Position numbers and translations under genes: made by a program. The notes beneath the pieces are model-generated. The model did no database searches and was not told where the DNA came from. It saw nothing but the letters and a program-made list of their open reading frames with translations. Positions 16,757 through 25,607 of a DNA stretch of 64,000 nt are shown here, piece by piece; the first letter of the stretch is position 1; each line of letters opens with the position of its first letter. Origin of the DNA: Chloroflexi bacterium OLB13 (GTDB lineage Bacteria > Chloroflexota > Anaerolineae > Aggregatilineales > Phototrophicaceae); contig JZRA01000132.1 in assembly GCA_001567485.1 (NCBI GenBank), positions 58,206 to 122,205 of the forward strand, in the 5' to 3' direction.

Positions 16757-17881
16757 ATGTTGAAATCAATCCCCATCGCCGGGCGTTTGCGCTTTGGCAA
16801 CGACCCGGTGCAGACATTCCTATACATGGCAGGCGGCGCGCTGCTGCTGTTCTTTGCGTTTATTGCCGTCCGCAATACCCTCACCGGGGCTTACGGTATC
16901 GATGATTTCCTGCAAGGTATAGTGCTGGGGCTGGCGCAAGGAAGCATCTACGCGCTGATCGCGCTCGGCTATACGCTGGTGTACGGCGTGCTGATGATGA
17001 TTAACTTCGCGCACAGCGAGGTGTTCATGGGCGGGGCCTACATTGGCTTCTTTGCGATCAACGCCTTTCACGAGTCCGGATTCTTGGCCGAAAACACGTT
17101 GGTGGCGCTGCTGATCACGATGGCGATCGGCATGCTGGCCTCGGTGATTCTGGCCGTGTTATTGGAACGGATCGCGTATCGGCCGCTGCGCAACGCGCCG
17201 CGCCTTGTGCCGCTGATCACTGCTATCGGCGCCAGCATCACGCTTCAGCAAATCTTCCTGCGGCTGTTCGGCGGCGGCACGCGCAGCTACCCCGTGGTCA
17301 GCCTGTGCATCGGCGGCACGCTGCAAGGCACGACGTGCGAGGGCGGCATCGACATCATGCAGGGGCGCTACCAAGTCGAGGTCTTCGGCGGCGAGATCGT
17401 GATCCGTCCGCTTTATTTTGTGATCTTCTTCATCGCGCTGATCTTGATGGCGGCGCTGTGGTTCTTTGTGCAGCGCACGAAGGTCGGAAAGGCCATGCGC
17501 GCGGTGGCGGAAGATAAGAACACCGCGGCGCTGATGGGGGTCAACGTCGACCGGGTGATCGTGCTGACGTTTGTGTTGGGCGCGCTGATGGCGGGAGCGG
17601 CGGCCGTGCTGTTCGCTCTCTACAACCGGCAGGTGTCGCCGTTCATGGGCTTTACGCCGGGCGTCAAGGCGTTCACAGCGGCGGTTCTGGGGGGCATCGG
17701 CAATGTCCCCGGCGCAATGGCGGGTGGGGTGCTTCTCGGCGTCATCGAGTCGGCGGCCCCGCAGATGCTCGGCCTGCCGTCACAGCTTGAGGACGTGGTG
17801 GCGTTCGGCGTGCTGGTGTTGATCTTGATCTTCCGGCCAACCGGCATCTTCGGCGAAGTGCTGGCGAAGAAGAAGGCGTAG
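16757..17881 (+). CDS. livH: Branched-chain amino-acid ABC transporter permease LivH
   Basis: A 374-residue inner-membrane permease with about 8-9 hydrophobic segments. Family marks include GIVLGLAQGSIYALIALGYT, VYGVLMMINFAH and KAMRAVAEDKNTAALMGV, the coupling region that contacts the ATPases. A soluble loop around residues 170-210 contains two Cys and is longer than usual. I chose the ATG at 16757 (AAGG 10 bases before); the frame extends upstream through the intercistronic hairpin without coding features. LivM begins 5 bases after its stop. Confidence 0.93.
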   Translation: MLKSIPIAGRLRFGNDPVQTFLYMAGGALLLFFAFIAVRNTLTGAYGIDDFLQGIVLGLAQGSIYALIALGYTLVYGVLMMINFAHSEVFMGGAYIGFFAINAFHESGFLAENTLVALLITMAIGMLASVILAVLLERIAYRPLRNAPRLVPLITAIGASITLQQIFLRLFGGGTRSYPVVSLCIGGTLQGTTCEGGIDIMQGRYQVEVFGGEIVIRPLYFVIFFIALILMAALWFFVQRTKVGKAMRAVAEDKNTAALMGVNVDRVIVLTFVLGALMAGAAAVLFALYNRQVSPFMGFTPGVKAFTAAVLGGIGNVPGAMAGGVLLGVIESAAPQMLGLPSQLEDVVAFGVLVLILIFRPTGIFGEVLAKKKA

Positions 17882-17886
17882 AGATT

Positions 17887-19992
17887 ATGGTATTCGGACG
17901 CAGTACATTACGCCTCAGCCTATACGCAGCCCTGATCACCGTTCTGCTCGCGCTGTCGAACCTGTTCGTCGCGTTTGAGAGCCGGACGGTCTTGACCGTC
18001 GTAAAGGATGCCGCCGGAGAGGTCGTCTTTGCCGGGCTGTCATTCAGTCAACTATCCCTGTATATCGCTCTGGTTGCGGCAGGATTTGTCGCCGCGCGGC
18101 AGATCGCGACCCGCGGCGTGTTATCGGCGCTGGTAAATGGGGTCATCGCCGGGTTGATCGTCGGCGCGGGATTGGCGCTGTTGATCGTGTTCACCGAGGC
18201 GGTCGACGTTCGGTTTGTGTTCCGCAACTTTCAGCCGCTGTCGCGATCGGCGCTCTACTTAGGACAAGCAGATGCCGGCGCGGCGATTACAGCGCTGCTG
18301 ATCCTCTCGGCCGTGTTGGGCGGGGTAGGCGGCCTGATGACGCAGCTCTCGGCGCGGGTAGGGCGTGTCGTTCTCGGCGGCATATCGGCATTGGCGATCT
18401 TTGGCGTATTACAGTCCCAGATCGACAAGGTGATGACGCTGTCGGACGCCGTGACCCTCGCGCTGGCCTTCGGCGGGGCCTACTTCGCAGTCCGGGTGTC
18501 CAACACGCACAATGTGCGCACCCGGCTGTTGATCGGCGTTGGCGTCGGCTTTGGGATCGCCCTGATTATGGCGGGCCTTGCGGCGTTCACCGGCATGGAG
18601 CGCGGCACGATTCTACGCGGCGCCGGCTCGCTAGAGCCTACCCTTCTGAACCTACCGCTGCAAGGCGCGTTCCATGTCGGCGTTTTTGCGCTGATTCTCA
18701 TGCTGGTCGGGGCGGCGGGCGCGGTCGCGCGTGATGCGGGCCGGCTGCTGCATGATGGAGCGTGGTACCTCATCGCGATTACGTTGATGCTGGGCGTGCT
18801 TTCGTCGCAGCGCGGGTTCTCGCCCATTACGGCGGGCGTCGTCGTGGCGATCATGTGCGCTGTGCTCTGGATCCTGCCGCCTATCGCCGGAACCCCCAAC
18901 GCGCAGGGCGTCGGGACGACCTCCAGCGCGACGAGCCGCCGCACCCTATATCTGCTCGGCTTGGTGATTCTGCTTGCGCTGCCCGGCTTCATCGGCCTGT
19001 CGCTGTCAAATACGCTCAACCTGATGATGATCTACATCATCATGGGCGTCGGCATGAACGTGATGATCGGGTACGCCGGGCTGCTTGACCTCGGCTACGT
19101 CGCGTCGTTCGCGATTGGCGCGTATACGACCGGCCTGCTGACGACACCCAGTATGATTACCTGCGGCGGCATCACACCCGACGAGATCAAGAACGGCGGG
19201 CTGATTGTCAGCGAGGTCTGTACGGGCCTGCTCACGTTCTGGGAAGCGTGGCCGATTGCGATTCTCGTCAGTGCGTTTGTGGGCATGGGGCTAGGTGTCC
19301 CCGTCCTGCGCCTGCGCGGTGACTATCTGGCGATTGTGACGCTCGGCTTTGGCGAGATCATCAACCGGCTGGTCAACTCCTCGACGTTCAAGCCGCTGCT
19401 GGGCGGCCCGCAGGGCATCAACAACATCCCGGTGCCTACCCTCAACCTCTCATTTATCAATCCGGCATGGAATTCGCAGCTCGCGAGTTCGAACGAGATC
19501 TACTACCTATTCTTGTTCACCGTCGCGGTCGGCGTGCTGGTTGTGCTGCGGCTGGCGAATACACGGCTCGGCCGCGCGTGGCGTGCGCTGCGCGATGACG
19601 AGGACGTGGCGGAGGCGACCGGCATCCACCTCGTCGGCGCGAAGCTGCTCGCGTTCGGGATCAGCTCGGCGTTCAGCGGGATGGGTGGGGCGTTGTTCGG
19701 GGCGTCGCTGCAAGGGATTTATCCCAACAGCTTCACGCTCAATGTCTCGATCTTCGTGCTGTGTTTGGTCATCGTGGGCGGTATGGGGTCGATCCCAGCC
19801 GTGTTCGTCGGCGCATTTGTACTGATCGGGTTCCCTGAAGTTGCGCGTGAATTGCAGGATTATCGTCTGCTCGCCTTTGGCGTGCTGCTGGTCGTCGCGA
19901 TGCTGTCTAAGCCAGAGGGCATCCTGCCGCCGCGACCGCCCAAGCTGAGCGAACACGCTAGGCCGAAAACTGCGCCGGCTGCAGGCGATTAA
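17887..19992 (+). CDS. livM: LivM-type permease with long extra N-terminal membrane domain
   Basis: A 701-residue membrane protein. The C-terminal half (from about residue 350) is a normal LivM: NLMMIYIIMGVGMNVMIGYAG, GYVASFAIGAYTTGLL, GDYLAIVTLGFGEIINRL and GRAWRALRDDEDVAEATGI (ATPase coupling). The first 350 residues are an additional membrane region with about 8-10 hydrophobic segments that I do not recognise; ordinary LivM is 300-430 residues long. A loop with Cys residues (TCGGITPDE and SEVCTG) lies between helices. The ATG at 17887 is close to the livH stop. Fusion or ancient extension is unclear; the frame is uninterrupted. Confidence 0.9.
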   Translation: MVFGRSTLRLSLYAALITVLLALSNLFVAFESRTVLTVVKDAAGEVVFAGLSFSQLSLYIALVAAGFVAARQIATRGVLSALVNGVIAGLIVGAGLALLIVFTEAVDVRFVFRNFQPLSRSALYLGQADAGAAITALLILSAVLGGVGGLMTQLSARVGRVVLGGISALAIFGVLQSQIDKVMTLSDAVTLALAFGGAYFAVRVSNTHNVRTRLLIGVGVGFGIALIMAGLAAFTGMERGTILRGAGSLEPTLLNLPLQGAFHVGVFALILMLVGAAGAVARDAGRLLHDGAWYLIAITLMLGVLSSQRGFSPITAGVVVAIMCAVLWILPPIAGTPNAQGVGTTSSATSRRTLYLLGLVILLALPGFIGLSLSNTLNLMMIYIIMGVGMNVMIGYAGLLDLGYVASFAIGAYTTGLLTTPSMITCGGITPDEIKNGGLIVSEVCTGLLTFWEAWPIAILVSAFVGMGLGVPVLRLRGDYLAIVTLGFGEIINRLVNSSTFKPLLGGPQGINNIPVPTLNLSFINPAWNSQLASSNEIYYLFLFTVAVGVLVVLRLANTRLGRAWRALRDDEDVAEATGIHLVGAKLLAFGISSAFSGMGGALFGASLQGIYPNSFTLNVSIFVLCLVIVGGMGSIPAVFVGAFVLIGFPEVARELQDYRLLAFGVLLVVAMLSKPEGILPPRPPKLSEHARPKTAPAAGD

Positions 19993-20006
19993 GGAGGATC
20001 GCGCGT

Positions 20007-20822
20007 ATGGCTCAAGAGGTACTTCTAAACTGCAAGGCGGTTTCGAAGCGTTTTGGTGGCCTCACCGCCGTGAACAGTGTCGATCTAACGGCACGTCGGC
20101 AGGAGATTGTCAGCTTGATCGGCCCAAACGGCGCGGGCAAGACGACCTTTTTCAACTGTGTCACCGGGTTCTATAACCCGGAAGACGGGGACATCCAACT
20201 CAACAACATCTCGATCAAAGGGGCGCGGCCCGATCAAATCTCGCGCCGTGGTGTGGCCCGCACCTATCAGAACATCCGCTTGTTCGGCAAGCTGACGGTG
20301 TTGGAGAACATCCTCGTCGGGATGCACCAGCATTTGCGCTCTACGCTGTGGGGCGCGATCTTCGGCACGCCGTTCAACCGGCACGAGGAACGGAAGGCGC
20401 TGGACGATGCGATAGAACTGCTGAACTACTGCGGGTTGGCCGATCGCGGCGATCTGATCGCCTCGCAGCTGCCGTATGGAGATCAGCGGCGGTTGGAGAT
20501 TGCCCGCGCGCTGGCGTCGCGCCCGCAGCTGCTTCTGCTTGACGAGCCGACCGCCGGCATGAACCCGCAGGAGACCGACGACATGATGCACTTCATCCGT
20601 CGTCTGCGCGATGAGCTTGGCCTGACGTTATTCCTGATCGAGCACGACATGAAGCTGGTCATGGGGGTCAGTGACCGGGTGAACGTGATGAATTTCGGCA
20701 AGAAGATCGCTGAGGGCACGCCGGCCGAGGTGCAGAAGAACCCGGAGGTCATCGAGGCGTATCTGGGCAGCAGTATGGCCGAAAAGCAGGATACTGATGC
20801 GGCGAGGGGGGTAACGGCGTGA
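20007..20822 (+). CDS. livG: Branched-chain amino-acid ABC transporter ATPase LivG
   Basis: A 271-residue ABC ATPase. Walker A is GPNGAGKTT, Q-loop region GVARTYQNIRLF, a signature variant LPYGDQRRLEIARAL (LPYG in place of LSGG, normal for LivG), Walker B LLLLDEPTAGMN and switch His in LIEHDM. GGAGG lies 10 bases before the ATG. It overlaps livF by 4 bases, so translation is coupled. Confidence 0.95.
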   Translation: MAQEVLLNCKAVSKRFGGLTAVNSVDLTARRQEIVSLIGPNGAGKTTFFNCVTGFYNPEDGDIQLNNISIKGARPDQISRRGVARTYQNIRLFGKLTVLENILVGMHQHLRSTLWGAIFGTPFNRHEERKALDDAIELLNYCGLADRGDLIASQLPYGDQRRLEIARALASRPQLLLLDEPTAGMNPQETDDMMHFIRRLRDELGLTLFLIEHDMKLVMGVSDRVNVMNFGKKIAEGTPAEVQKNPEVIEAYLGSSMAEKQDTDAARGVTA

Positions 20823-21535
20823 GCCTGCTTGAAGTCCACGACATCCACACTTATTACGGCAAGATCCACGCGCTCAAGGGGATCAGCCTGACGGTCGAGA
20901 AGGGCGAGATCGTGACGTTGATCGGCGGTAACGGGGCCGGCAAAACGACAACGCTCAACACGATCAGCGGAATCACGCCCGCCGCCGAGGGATACATCAT
21001 CTTTGAGGGCAAGGACATCACGCGCGCGCCGGCGCATCAAATCGTCAGTTTTGGCGTGATCCAGTCCCCTGAAGGCCGCAAGATTTTCACGCGCTTAACC
21101 GTGCGTGAGAACCTTGAGATGGGGGCGTTTATCCGCAAGGACTTAGCCAAAATCGCCCGTGATATGGAGTACGTGTTCCACCGGTTCCCACGGCTCAAAG
21201 AGCGCATCAACCAGCTTGGCGGCACGCTGTCCGGCGGCGAGCAGCAGATGCTCGCCATCGGGCGCGCGCTGATGGCTTCGCCTCATCTGCTGCTGCTGGA
21301 TGAGCCGTCGATGGGCCTCGCGCCGATGCTGGTCGAGGAGATCTTCAACGTGATCCAGTACCTGAACGGCGAGAGCGGCACGACGATCCTGCTGGTGGAG
21401 CAGAACGCCACGAAGGCGCTGGAGATCGCCGCGCGCGGCTACGTCTTGCAGTCCGGGTATATCACTCATCGGGGCACGGGGGCCGAGCTTCAGCACGATC
21501 CGACGATCATCGAGGCGTATCTCGGCGGGCACTAG
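20819..21535 (+). CDS. livF: Branched-chain amino-acid ABC transporter ATPase LivF
   Basis: A 238-residue ABC ATPase. Walker A GGNGAGKTT, signature LSGGEQQMLAIGRAL, Walker B LLLLDEPSMGLAP and switch region LLVEQNATKAL. It starts with GTG inside the end of livG. It pairs with LivG to form the heterodimeric motor and ends the operon; no convincing terminator follows in the next 100 bases. Confidence 0.95.
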   Translation: MSLLEVHDIHTYYGKIHALKGISLTVEKGEIVTLIGGNGAGKTTTLNTISGITPAAEGYIIFEGKDITRAPAHQIVSFGVIQSPEGRKIFTRLTVRENLEMGAFIRKDLAKIARDMEYVFHRFPRLKERINQLGGTLSGGEQQMLAIGRALMASPHLLLLDEPSMGLAPMLVEEIFNVIQYLNGESGTTILLVEQNATKALEIAARGYVLQSGYITHRGTGAELQHDPTIIEAYLGGH

Positions 21536-21636
21536 GCGAGTAGTTGACGGTGTCGCGTGCCGAACTGGGCCACGCGGTATCACTCAATGAACACTGCGTC
21601 GTAGGAGACCCACTGTCTCGACCTTTGAACAATGAC

Positions 21637-22122
21637 TCAGGTCAGCCAAGAACTGCTCAGGCCGAGGTGTTCGCGCACGGACATGATCTGCCCGATGTGA
21701 TGGGCTTCGTGAAACTGCAAGTAGAGCAGGGTATCCGCGATGGTCGGCCCACGGAAGTCCGAGGGATCGTCCATGTGTTCCGGCGTTATGCCGTGGAATC
21801 CGATGATCGTCGCCTCGTGACTCAGCCGGTAATCGCGCACAAGGCTGTCCATCTGCATGACGCCGGGGCCGTTGGCCGCGATCACGTCTGAGCCGTTGCG
21901 ATAGCGCGCCCTCTGCTCGCCGCTCCAGATCGCGGGCTGGCCGAGGCAGGCAAGGATGCGCGTGCGGCTTGAAATCAGATGCCCGACAAGCCAGTTGATG
22001 CTGTTCACACCTGCCGCTGGTTGATACAGGCTTTGTTCGTGCGTGATCCCTTGCAGGTTGAGCAGCATCAGGTCGGCGCAGTATTGATACATCTTCAGCA
22101 TGGCGTCCGGCGCAATCTTCAC
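21637..22122 (-). CDS. DinB-like four-helix metal-binding protein
   Basis: A 161-residue protein of the DinB/YfiT-like fold. The three metal-ligand His are likely in NWLVGHL (about 43-49) and in the C-terminal HEAHHIGQI. The family contains thiol-dependent transferases and DNA-damage-induced proteins, so activity cannot be fixed. It is the last gene of a three-gene minus-strand group, 12 bases after the methyltransferase gene. Confidence 0.85.
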   Translation of the reverse strand: MKIAPDAMLKMYQYCADLMLLNLQGITHEQSLYQPAAGVNSINWLVGHLISSRTRILACLGQPAIWSGEQRARYRNGSDVIAANGPGVMQMDSLVRDYRLSHEATIIGFHGITPEHMDDPSDFRGPTIADTLLYLQFHEAHHIGQIMSVREHLGLSSSWLT

Positions 22123-22134
22123 GGGTGTCTCCCT

Positions 22135-22830
22135 CTAGTTTGTGCGTGACCAAATCCCGGTGCATTCGGGCAGGCGAACCCAGCCGTTTTGAGCGGCGCG
22201 ATCGGCCAGCTCGTCCCCGAAGAAGAAGCGGATGAGATAGTCCGATTCCTGCGAGTCGGTGAACAGATAGTCGGTGCGGATCGCCTGCCGCACGAAGCCG
22301 TGATCTACCTCGATCCAGTCGTAGTAGGCGGCAAGCGCCGTGTTGGGAGGCGCCGGAGAGGTGCTGCCGGTGCCGAGCGTTTCGAGGATGATGAGCGTTC
22401 CGCCGGGGCGGGTGACGCGCCGCATCTCGGCCAGCGCGCTGCCGATCTCGTCGCGCCAATGGTCGGGATACCAGCCGGTCGCATGGCCGAAACTCCAGCC
22501 TGCCACGCTGGCATCCGCCCACCCCGCGCGAACCGGAATCGCGTTATTGACGGCGGTCGCGCAAACGACCTTCGAGGCGTCCAGCGTTGGGACGGCTTGC
22601 TCCACCATGTGATGCGACTGATCGAACGCGACAATCTGCTTTGCGCGAGGCTGCATGAGACGGGTGACGCGTCCCGTGCCGGCGCCGAATTCGACGATGC
22701 GCATGCCGTCGGATAGGCCAGCGGCGCGCAGGGCCGGCAGCAGATTGCCGTCGGTGTCTTCACGCTGCACCAGCAGATCGTAATCGGCAGCGCGATGGGC
22801 GTAGATTTCACGGAAGTGATCTTGAGTCAT
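22135..22830 (-). CDS. Class I SAM-dependent methyltransferase
   Basis: A 231-residue methyltransferase. Motif I is VEFGAGTGRVTRLM (about 47-60), followed by the acidic motif II IVAFDQS. The post-motif TRPGGTLIILETLGTG matches the small-molecule or ubiquinone-type group. The ATG at 22830 overlaps the TGA of the upstream SH3/LysM gene (ATGA), with AGGAAA before it, so translation is coupled. Substrate unknown. Confidence 0.85.
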   Translation of the reverse strand: MTQDHFREIYAHRAADYDLLVQREDTDGNLLPALRAAGLSDGMRIVEFGAGTGRVTRLMQPRAKQIVAFDQSHHMVEQAVPTLDASKVVCATAVNNAIPVRAGWADASVAGWSFGHATGWYPDHWRDEIGSALAEMRRVTRPGGTLIILETLGTGSTSPAPPNTALAAYYDWIEVDHGFVRQAIRTDYLFTDSQESDYLIRFFFGDELADRAAQNGWVRLPECTGIWSRTN

Positions 22831-24059
22831 GGATTTCCTGCGTTCGTGCATCCGGGAAGCATAAGACGTGTGCCGGTGCGGATCAACTCCGGGTTGGTGA
22901 TCTGCGGGTTTGCTTCGAGCAGATCCTTGAGGCTCACGCCGCGCCGTTGAGCGATACGTGACAGCGTGTCTCCGCTGCGGACGACGTAGAAGCACTCCGG
23001 CGGCGGCGTAGGGGTAAACTCGGGTACGGGCGTCGGCAGGCCAGCGGCCTCTTCACCCCACAGCATCGCGATCAGCAGCGTATCGCTCGTGACGGCATCG
23101 GTTTGGCCGTCCAGCAGGACGTTGTGGATTTCCGGCGGCACGGCGATCAGCCCGCTTTCGCTGACGGCGGCGATCAACTGCTCGTCAGGCCCGATGACGC
23201 CGCCAAACGCCCCGCTTCCGTCCACCGTCACGGTGCGCCGCAGGCTGCCGTTCGGGCCAGAGCTGAGGACAGCGACCTCCTCACCACGGGCGAAACCGGC
23301 GACAAGGAACTGCTGCACGTCGCTCGCTTGACGGCCCGTCACCAGCGGGCCGAACGGGCCGATGACGTCGACGCTCAGGCTGTGACCTTCGATGCTCAGA
23401 GTCCAACTGCCGTTGTGCAGGATCGCAAACGGAGGCAGCGTGGCCTGCACATAATCCGGCGTTGTGGCGGCTTCCGTGACGATCGCTGTGCGCGGGCTGC
23501 CATCAGGGCCGGTCAGCGTCAAGGAGCCTAGCTGTGCCGATGGGAAACACAGAGCCGGAAGCGGGACTGCGAACCCCGAATCGACGAAGAACACGGTGGA
23601 TGCGTCGGCTGATTGCGTGAGGTCTACGTCCGCGTAGTTGACGGTGACCTCCCCGATCAACGGCGGACAGCGGCCCGACTCTTCCGCCGGGTCGCCGGGC
23701 GCGAGATCATAGGTCAGTTGACCGTCGAACGGCGCCGCCTCGGTTTCAACGGCCCGCAGATACGTCACGCCTTGCGTCGCCTCGGCAACCCATCCCTGCG
23801 CCGCGCCGGTCACCGGCCACCATGTCAGCGCGTTGACGCACGCCGCTTCGTCCACAAGGGTCAGCCGGTCGCCGGTGCGTAAGCCGGTCACAACACGGCC
23901 GTTGAAACCGGGCGCGCTGCGGGCGTTGACCTGCGAAATGACTTCGACGGTTTGCCCGACTCGAAGCGTGGTCGGCAGTGAGTCGCAGGGGGCTGCATGA
24001 ACTGGGGTGGCAAGCAAGAGAGCAGGTGCCAATAATATCGCAAGAAAGATGAGCCGCAC
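22827..24059 (-). CDS. Exported SH3-like and LysM domain protein
   Basis: A 410-residue exported protein. The GTG at 24059 has GGAG 7 bases before it and directly precedes the signal peptide (RLIFLAILLAPALLLATPVHA); the longer frame upstream is Arg-rich and unlikely. Residues about 30-100 are a bacterial SH3-type domain (VNARSAPGFNGRVVTGLRTGDRL split over the motif). The middle is an unrecognised beta-rich region. After a Pro/Thr linker the last 50 residues are a LysM domain (YVVRSGDTLSRIAQRRGVS) that binds peptidoglycan or other glycans. It probably sits at the cell wall. Confidence 0.85.
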   Translation of the reverse strand: MRLIFLAILLAPALLLATPVHAAPCDSLPTTLRVGQTVEVISQVNARSAPGFNGRVVTGLRTGDRLTLVDEAACVNALTWWPVTGAAQGWVAEATQGVTYLRAVETEAAPFDGQLTYDLAPGDPAEESGRCPPLIGEVTVNYADVDLTQSADASTVFFVDSGFAVPLPALCFPSAQLGSLTLTGPDGSPRTAIVTEAATTPDYVQATLPPFAILHNGSWTLSIEGHSLSVDVIGPFGPLVTGRQASDVQQFLVAGFARGEEVAVLSSGPNGSLRRTVTVDGSGAFGGVIGPDEQLIAAVSESGLIAVPPEIHNVLLDGQTDAVTSDTLLIAMLWGEEAAGLPTPVPEFTPTPPPECFYVVRSGDTLSRIAQRRGVSLKDLLEANPQITNPELIRTGTRLMLPGCTNAGNP

Positions 24060-24093
24060 GGTGTCACTCCGGGTTCGGAAGGCGCCTGTCCAT

Positions 24094-24122
24094 AGTGTAG
24101 TGCGAACTCGCAGGCTTGTCGA
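24094..24122 (-). promoter_or_regulatory. Promoter of the SH3/LysM gene group
   Basis: Minus-strand -35 TCGACA (24117-24122), 17-base spacer, -10 TACACT (24094-24099). Leader about 29 bases to the GTG. Confidence 0.5.
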
Positions 24123-24139
24123 TTTTGTGAGGGATGTGG

Positions 24140-24895
24140 ATGGGTTTCGACCGTTTGGCGAGCAGTTACGACACCGCGTTTGCTGAACGGCCGGTCGCGC
24201 GCATCTTACGGGCGCGCACACACGAACGGATCGCCGCGCAGCTTACGCCGGGTATGCGAGCGCTGGACATCGGCTGCGGCACGGGGATCGACGCGGCGTG
24301 GATGGCCGGCCGCGGCGCGATCGTGACGGCGCTCGACAGCAGCGGCGCGATGCTGGACAGGGCGCGAAGTCGTATCGGCGCACAGGCTCCGGTGACGTTC
24401 GTGCAGGCTGACCTCAACGCCCTGCGCCAGTCCGCACCGTCCGGCCCGTATGACCTCGTGCTGGCGAACTTCGGGGCGCTCAACGCAGCCAGCGATCTCG
24501 CCACGGTGGGCGTGTGGCTGGCGGACTGTGTGCGATCCGGGGGATGGGTGGGCATGGCGGTCATGTCACGCTTCTGCGCGTGGGAGACGCTGTGGCAGGC
24601 CGTTCACCTGCATCCGCGTGCGGCGATGCGGCGGTGGGGCGGGCGTGCCGATTTCGGGCGCATCACCGTGTTTTATCCGTCTCAACGCGCGCTCGTCAGC
24701 GCCCTGACTCCGGCTTTCCGGCTGGAATGGCGCGCAGGATTAGGCGTGTTTCTGCCGCCGTCGGAGATGTTCGGCGTGGTGGAGGCGCGCCCGCGTCTGT
24801 TGGCGCGCGTGCAGCAATGGGACGCCACGGCGTGGCGCAGCGGCCGTTTGGCTTGGGCTGCCGATCATCTCTGGCTGGAGTTCCGGCGAACGTAA
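24140..24895 (+). CDS. Class I SAM-dependent methyltransferase
   Basis: A 251-residue methyltransferase. It opens MGFDRLASSYDTAFAERP, as in UbiE/BioC-like enzymes. Motif I is LDIGCGTGIDAAWMAGRG, then ALDSS (acidic motif II) and FVQADL. The ATG at 24140 is preferred over 24134 because GAGGG is 6 bases before it but touches the earlier one. It diverges from the SH3/LysM group. Substrate unknown. Confidence 0.87.
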   Translation: MGFDRLASSYDTAFAERPVARILRARTHERIAAQLTPGMRALDIGCGTGIDAAWMAGRGAIVTALDSSGAMLDRARSRIGAQAPVTFVQADLNALRQSAPSGPYDLVLANFGALNAASDLATVGVWLADCVRSGGWVGMAVMSRFCAWETLWQAVHLHPRAAMRRWGGRADFGRITVFYPSQRALVSALTPAFRLEWRAGLGVFLPPSEMFGVVEARPRLLARVQQWDATAWRSGRLAWAADHLWLEFRRT

Positions 24896-24923
24896 TTGAC
24901 AGCCGATTCAGGCGTCTTATAAT
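24896..24923 (+). promoter_or_regulatory. Near-consensus sigma70 promoter of the DUF177 gene
   Basis: Perfect -35 TTGACA (24896-24901) and perfect -10 TATAAT (24918-24923) with a 16-base spacer. It starts at the stop codon of the methyltransferase gene; leader about 55 bases. The strongest promoter-like sequence in the window. Confidence 0.8.
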
Positions 24924-24985
24924 CAAGTTTGTGCGGCCATCCCTTGCCGCGCCTCTCGTCCAGCCCCAGCGAAAGGGACATCGCT

Positions 24986-25510
24986 ATGTCCGTTCACTTC
25001 CTGCACCCGCGAGTTTTCAAGATCAACGTCGGGTTTATGCTCAACGCCGGGCCGGGAACCACCCATGACTCGACGTTTGATTTTCCGGAGGTGCGTGTCA
25101 GCGATGACCTTGCGCTCAACTATCTGCGTGGCCCGGTTCGCATGAGCCGCACGAAAGAGGGGATTCTCGTGCAGGCCGAGCTGCACGCCGGGTTGGATGT
25201 CGAGTGCATGCGCTGTCTCGATCCGGTACAGCTTGACATGCAGTTCCAGATCGAGGAGCTGTTCGCCACCAACCCGCAGGTCGCGGCGGCCTTCTATCTG
25301 GCGGAGGATGCCGTGCTGGATTTGGCGCCGCTGCTGCGTGAGGAGATCCTCATTCAGAACGACGAACGCGTGTTGTGCCGGCCCGATTGCAAGGGCTTGT
25401 GCCCGGAGTGCGGGATCAACCGCAACCGGGAAACCTGCTCGTGCGCTGAGGAGGCGGGCGACCCGCGTTTTGCGGCGCTTAGGCAACTTCTCAGAGACCA
25501 GCAGCAGTAA
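24986..25510 (+). CDS. YceD/DUF177 family protein
   Basis: A 174-residue protein of the family linked to 23S rRNA accumulation and ribosomal protein L32. It has the family's Cys pattern: ECMRCLDPV near residue 75 and CRPDCKGLCPECGINRN near the C-terminus, the latter likely a metal-binding knuckle. GAAAGGG precedes the ATG at 24986. In most bacteria rpmF (L32) follows directly; here phosphofructokinase follows instead. The gene has a near-consensus promoter. Confidence 0.87.
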   Translation: MSVHFLHPRVFKINVGFMLNAGPGTTHDSTFDFPEVRVSDDLALNYLRGPVRMSRTKEGILVQAELHAGLDVECMRCLDPVQLDMQFQIEELFATNPQVAAAFYLAEDAVLDLAPLLREEILIQNDERVLCRPDCKGLCPECGINRNRETCSCAEEAGDPRFAALRQLLRDQQQ

Positions 25511-25538
25511 TTTCAGGCAGAGTATACGACGTGAATTA

Positions 25539-25584
25539 AGCGCGATTTAACACGTCTGCGCTAGACTCCAGCGCGTTAAACGCG
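25539..25584 (+). promoter_or_regulatory. Two related palindromic motifs upstream of pfkA
   Basis: AGCGCGATTTAACACG (from 25539) and AGCGCGTTAAACGCG (from 25570) lie 31 bases apart, about three helical turns. The second contains a perfect 6-1-6 inverted repeat, CGCGTTAAACGCG (25572-25584), 24 bases before the pfkA ATG. They look like paired operators for a dimeric regulator; which one is unknown. Confidence 0.4.
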
Positions 25585-25607
25585 ACCATGTGAAAGTGAG
25601 TGCGCAG

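Noticed and set aside
21536..21636. Terminator after livF
   Set aside because: Only a weak GCGTG/CACGC pairing without T-tract; not supported.
22831..22995. Upstream extension of the minus-strand methyltransferase frame
   Set aside because: It overlaps the LysM coding end, and the ATGA start at 22830 has a ribosome site.
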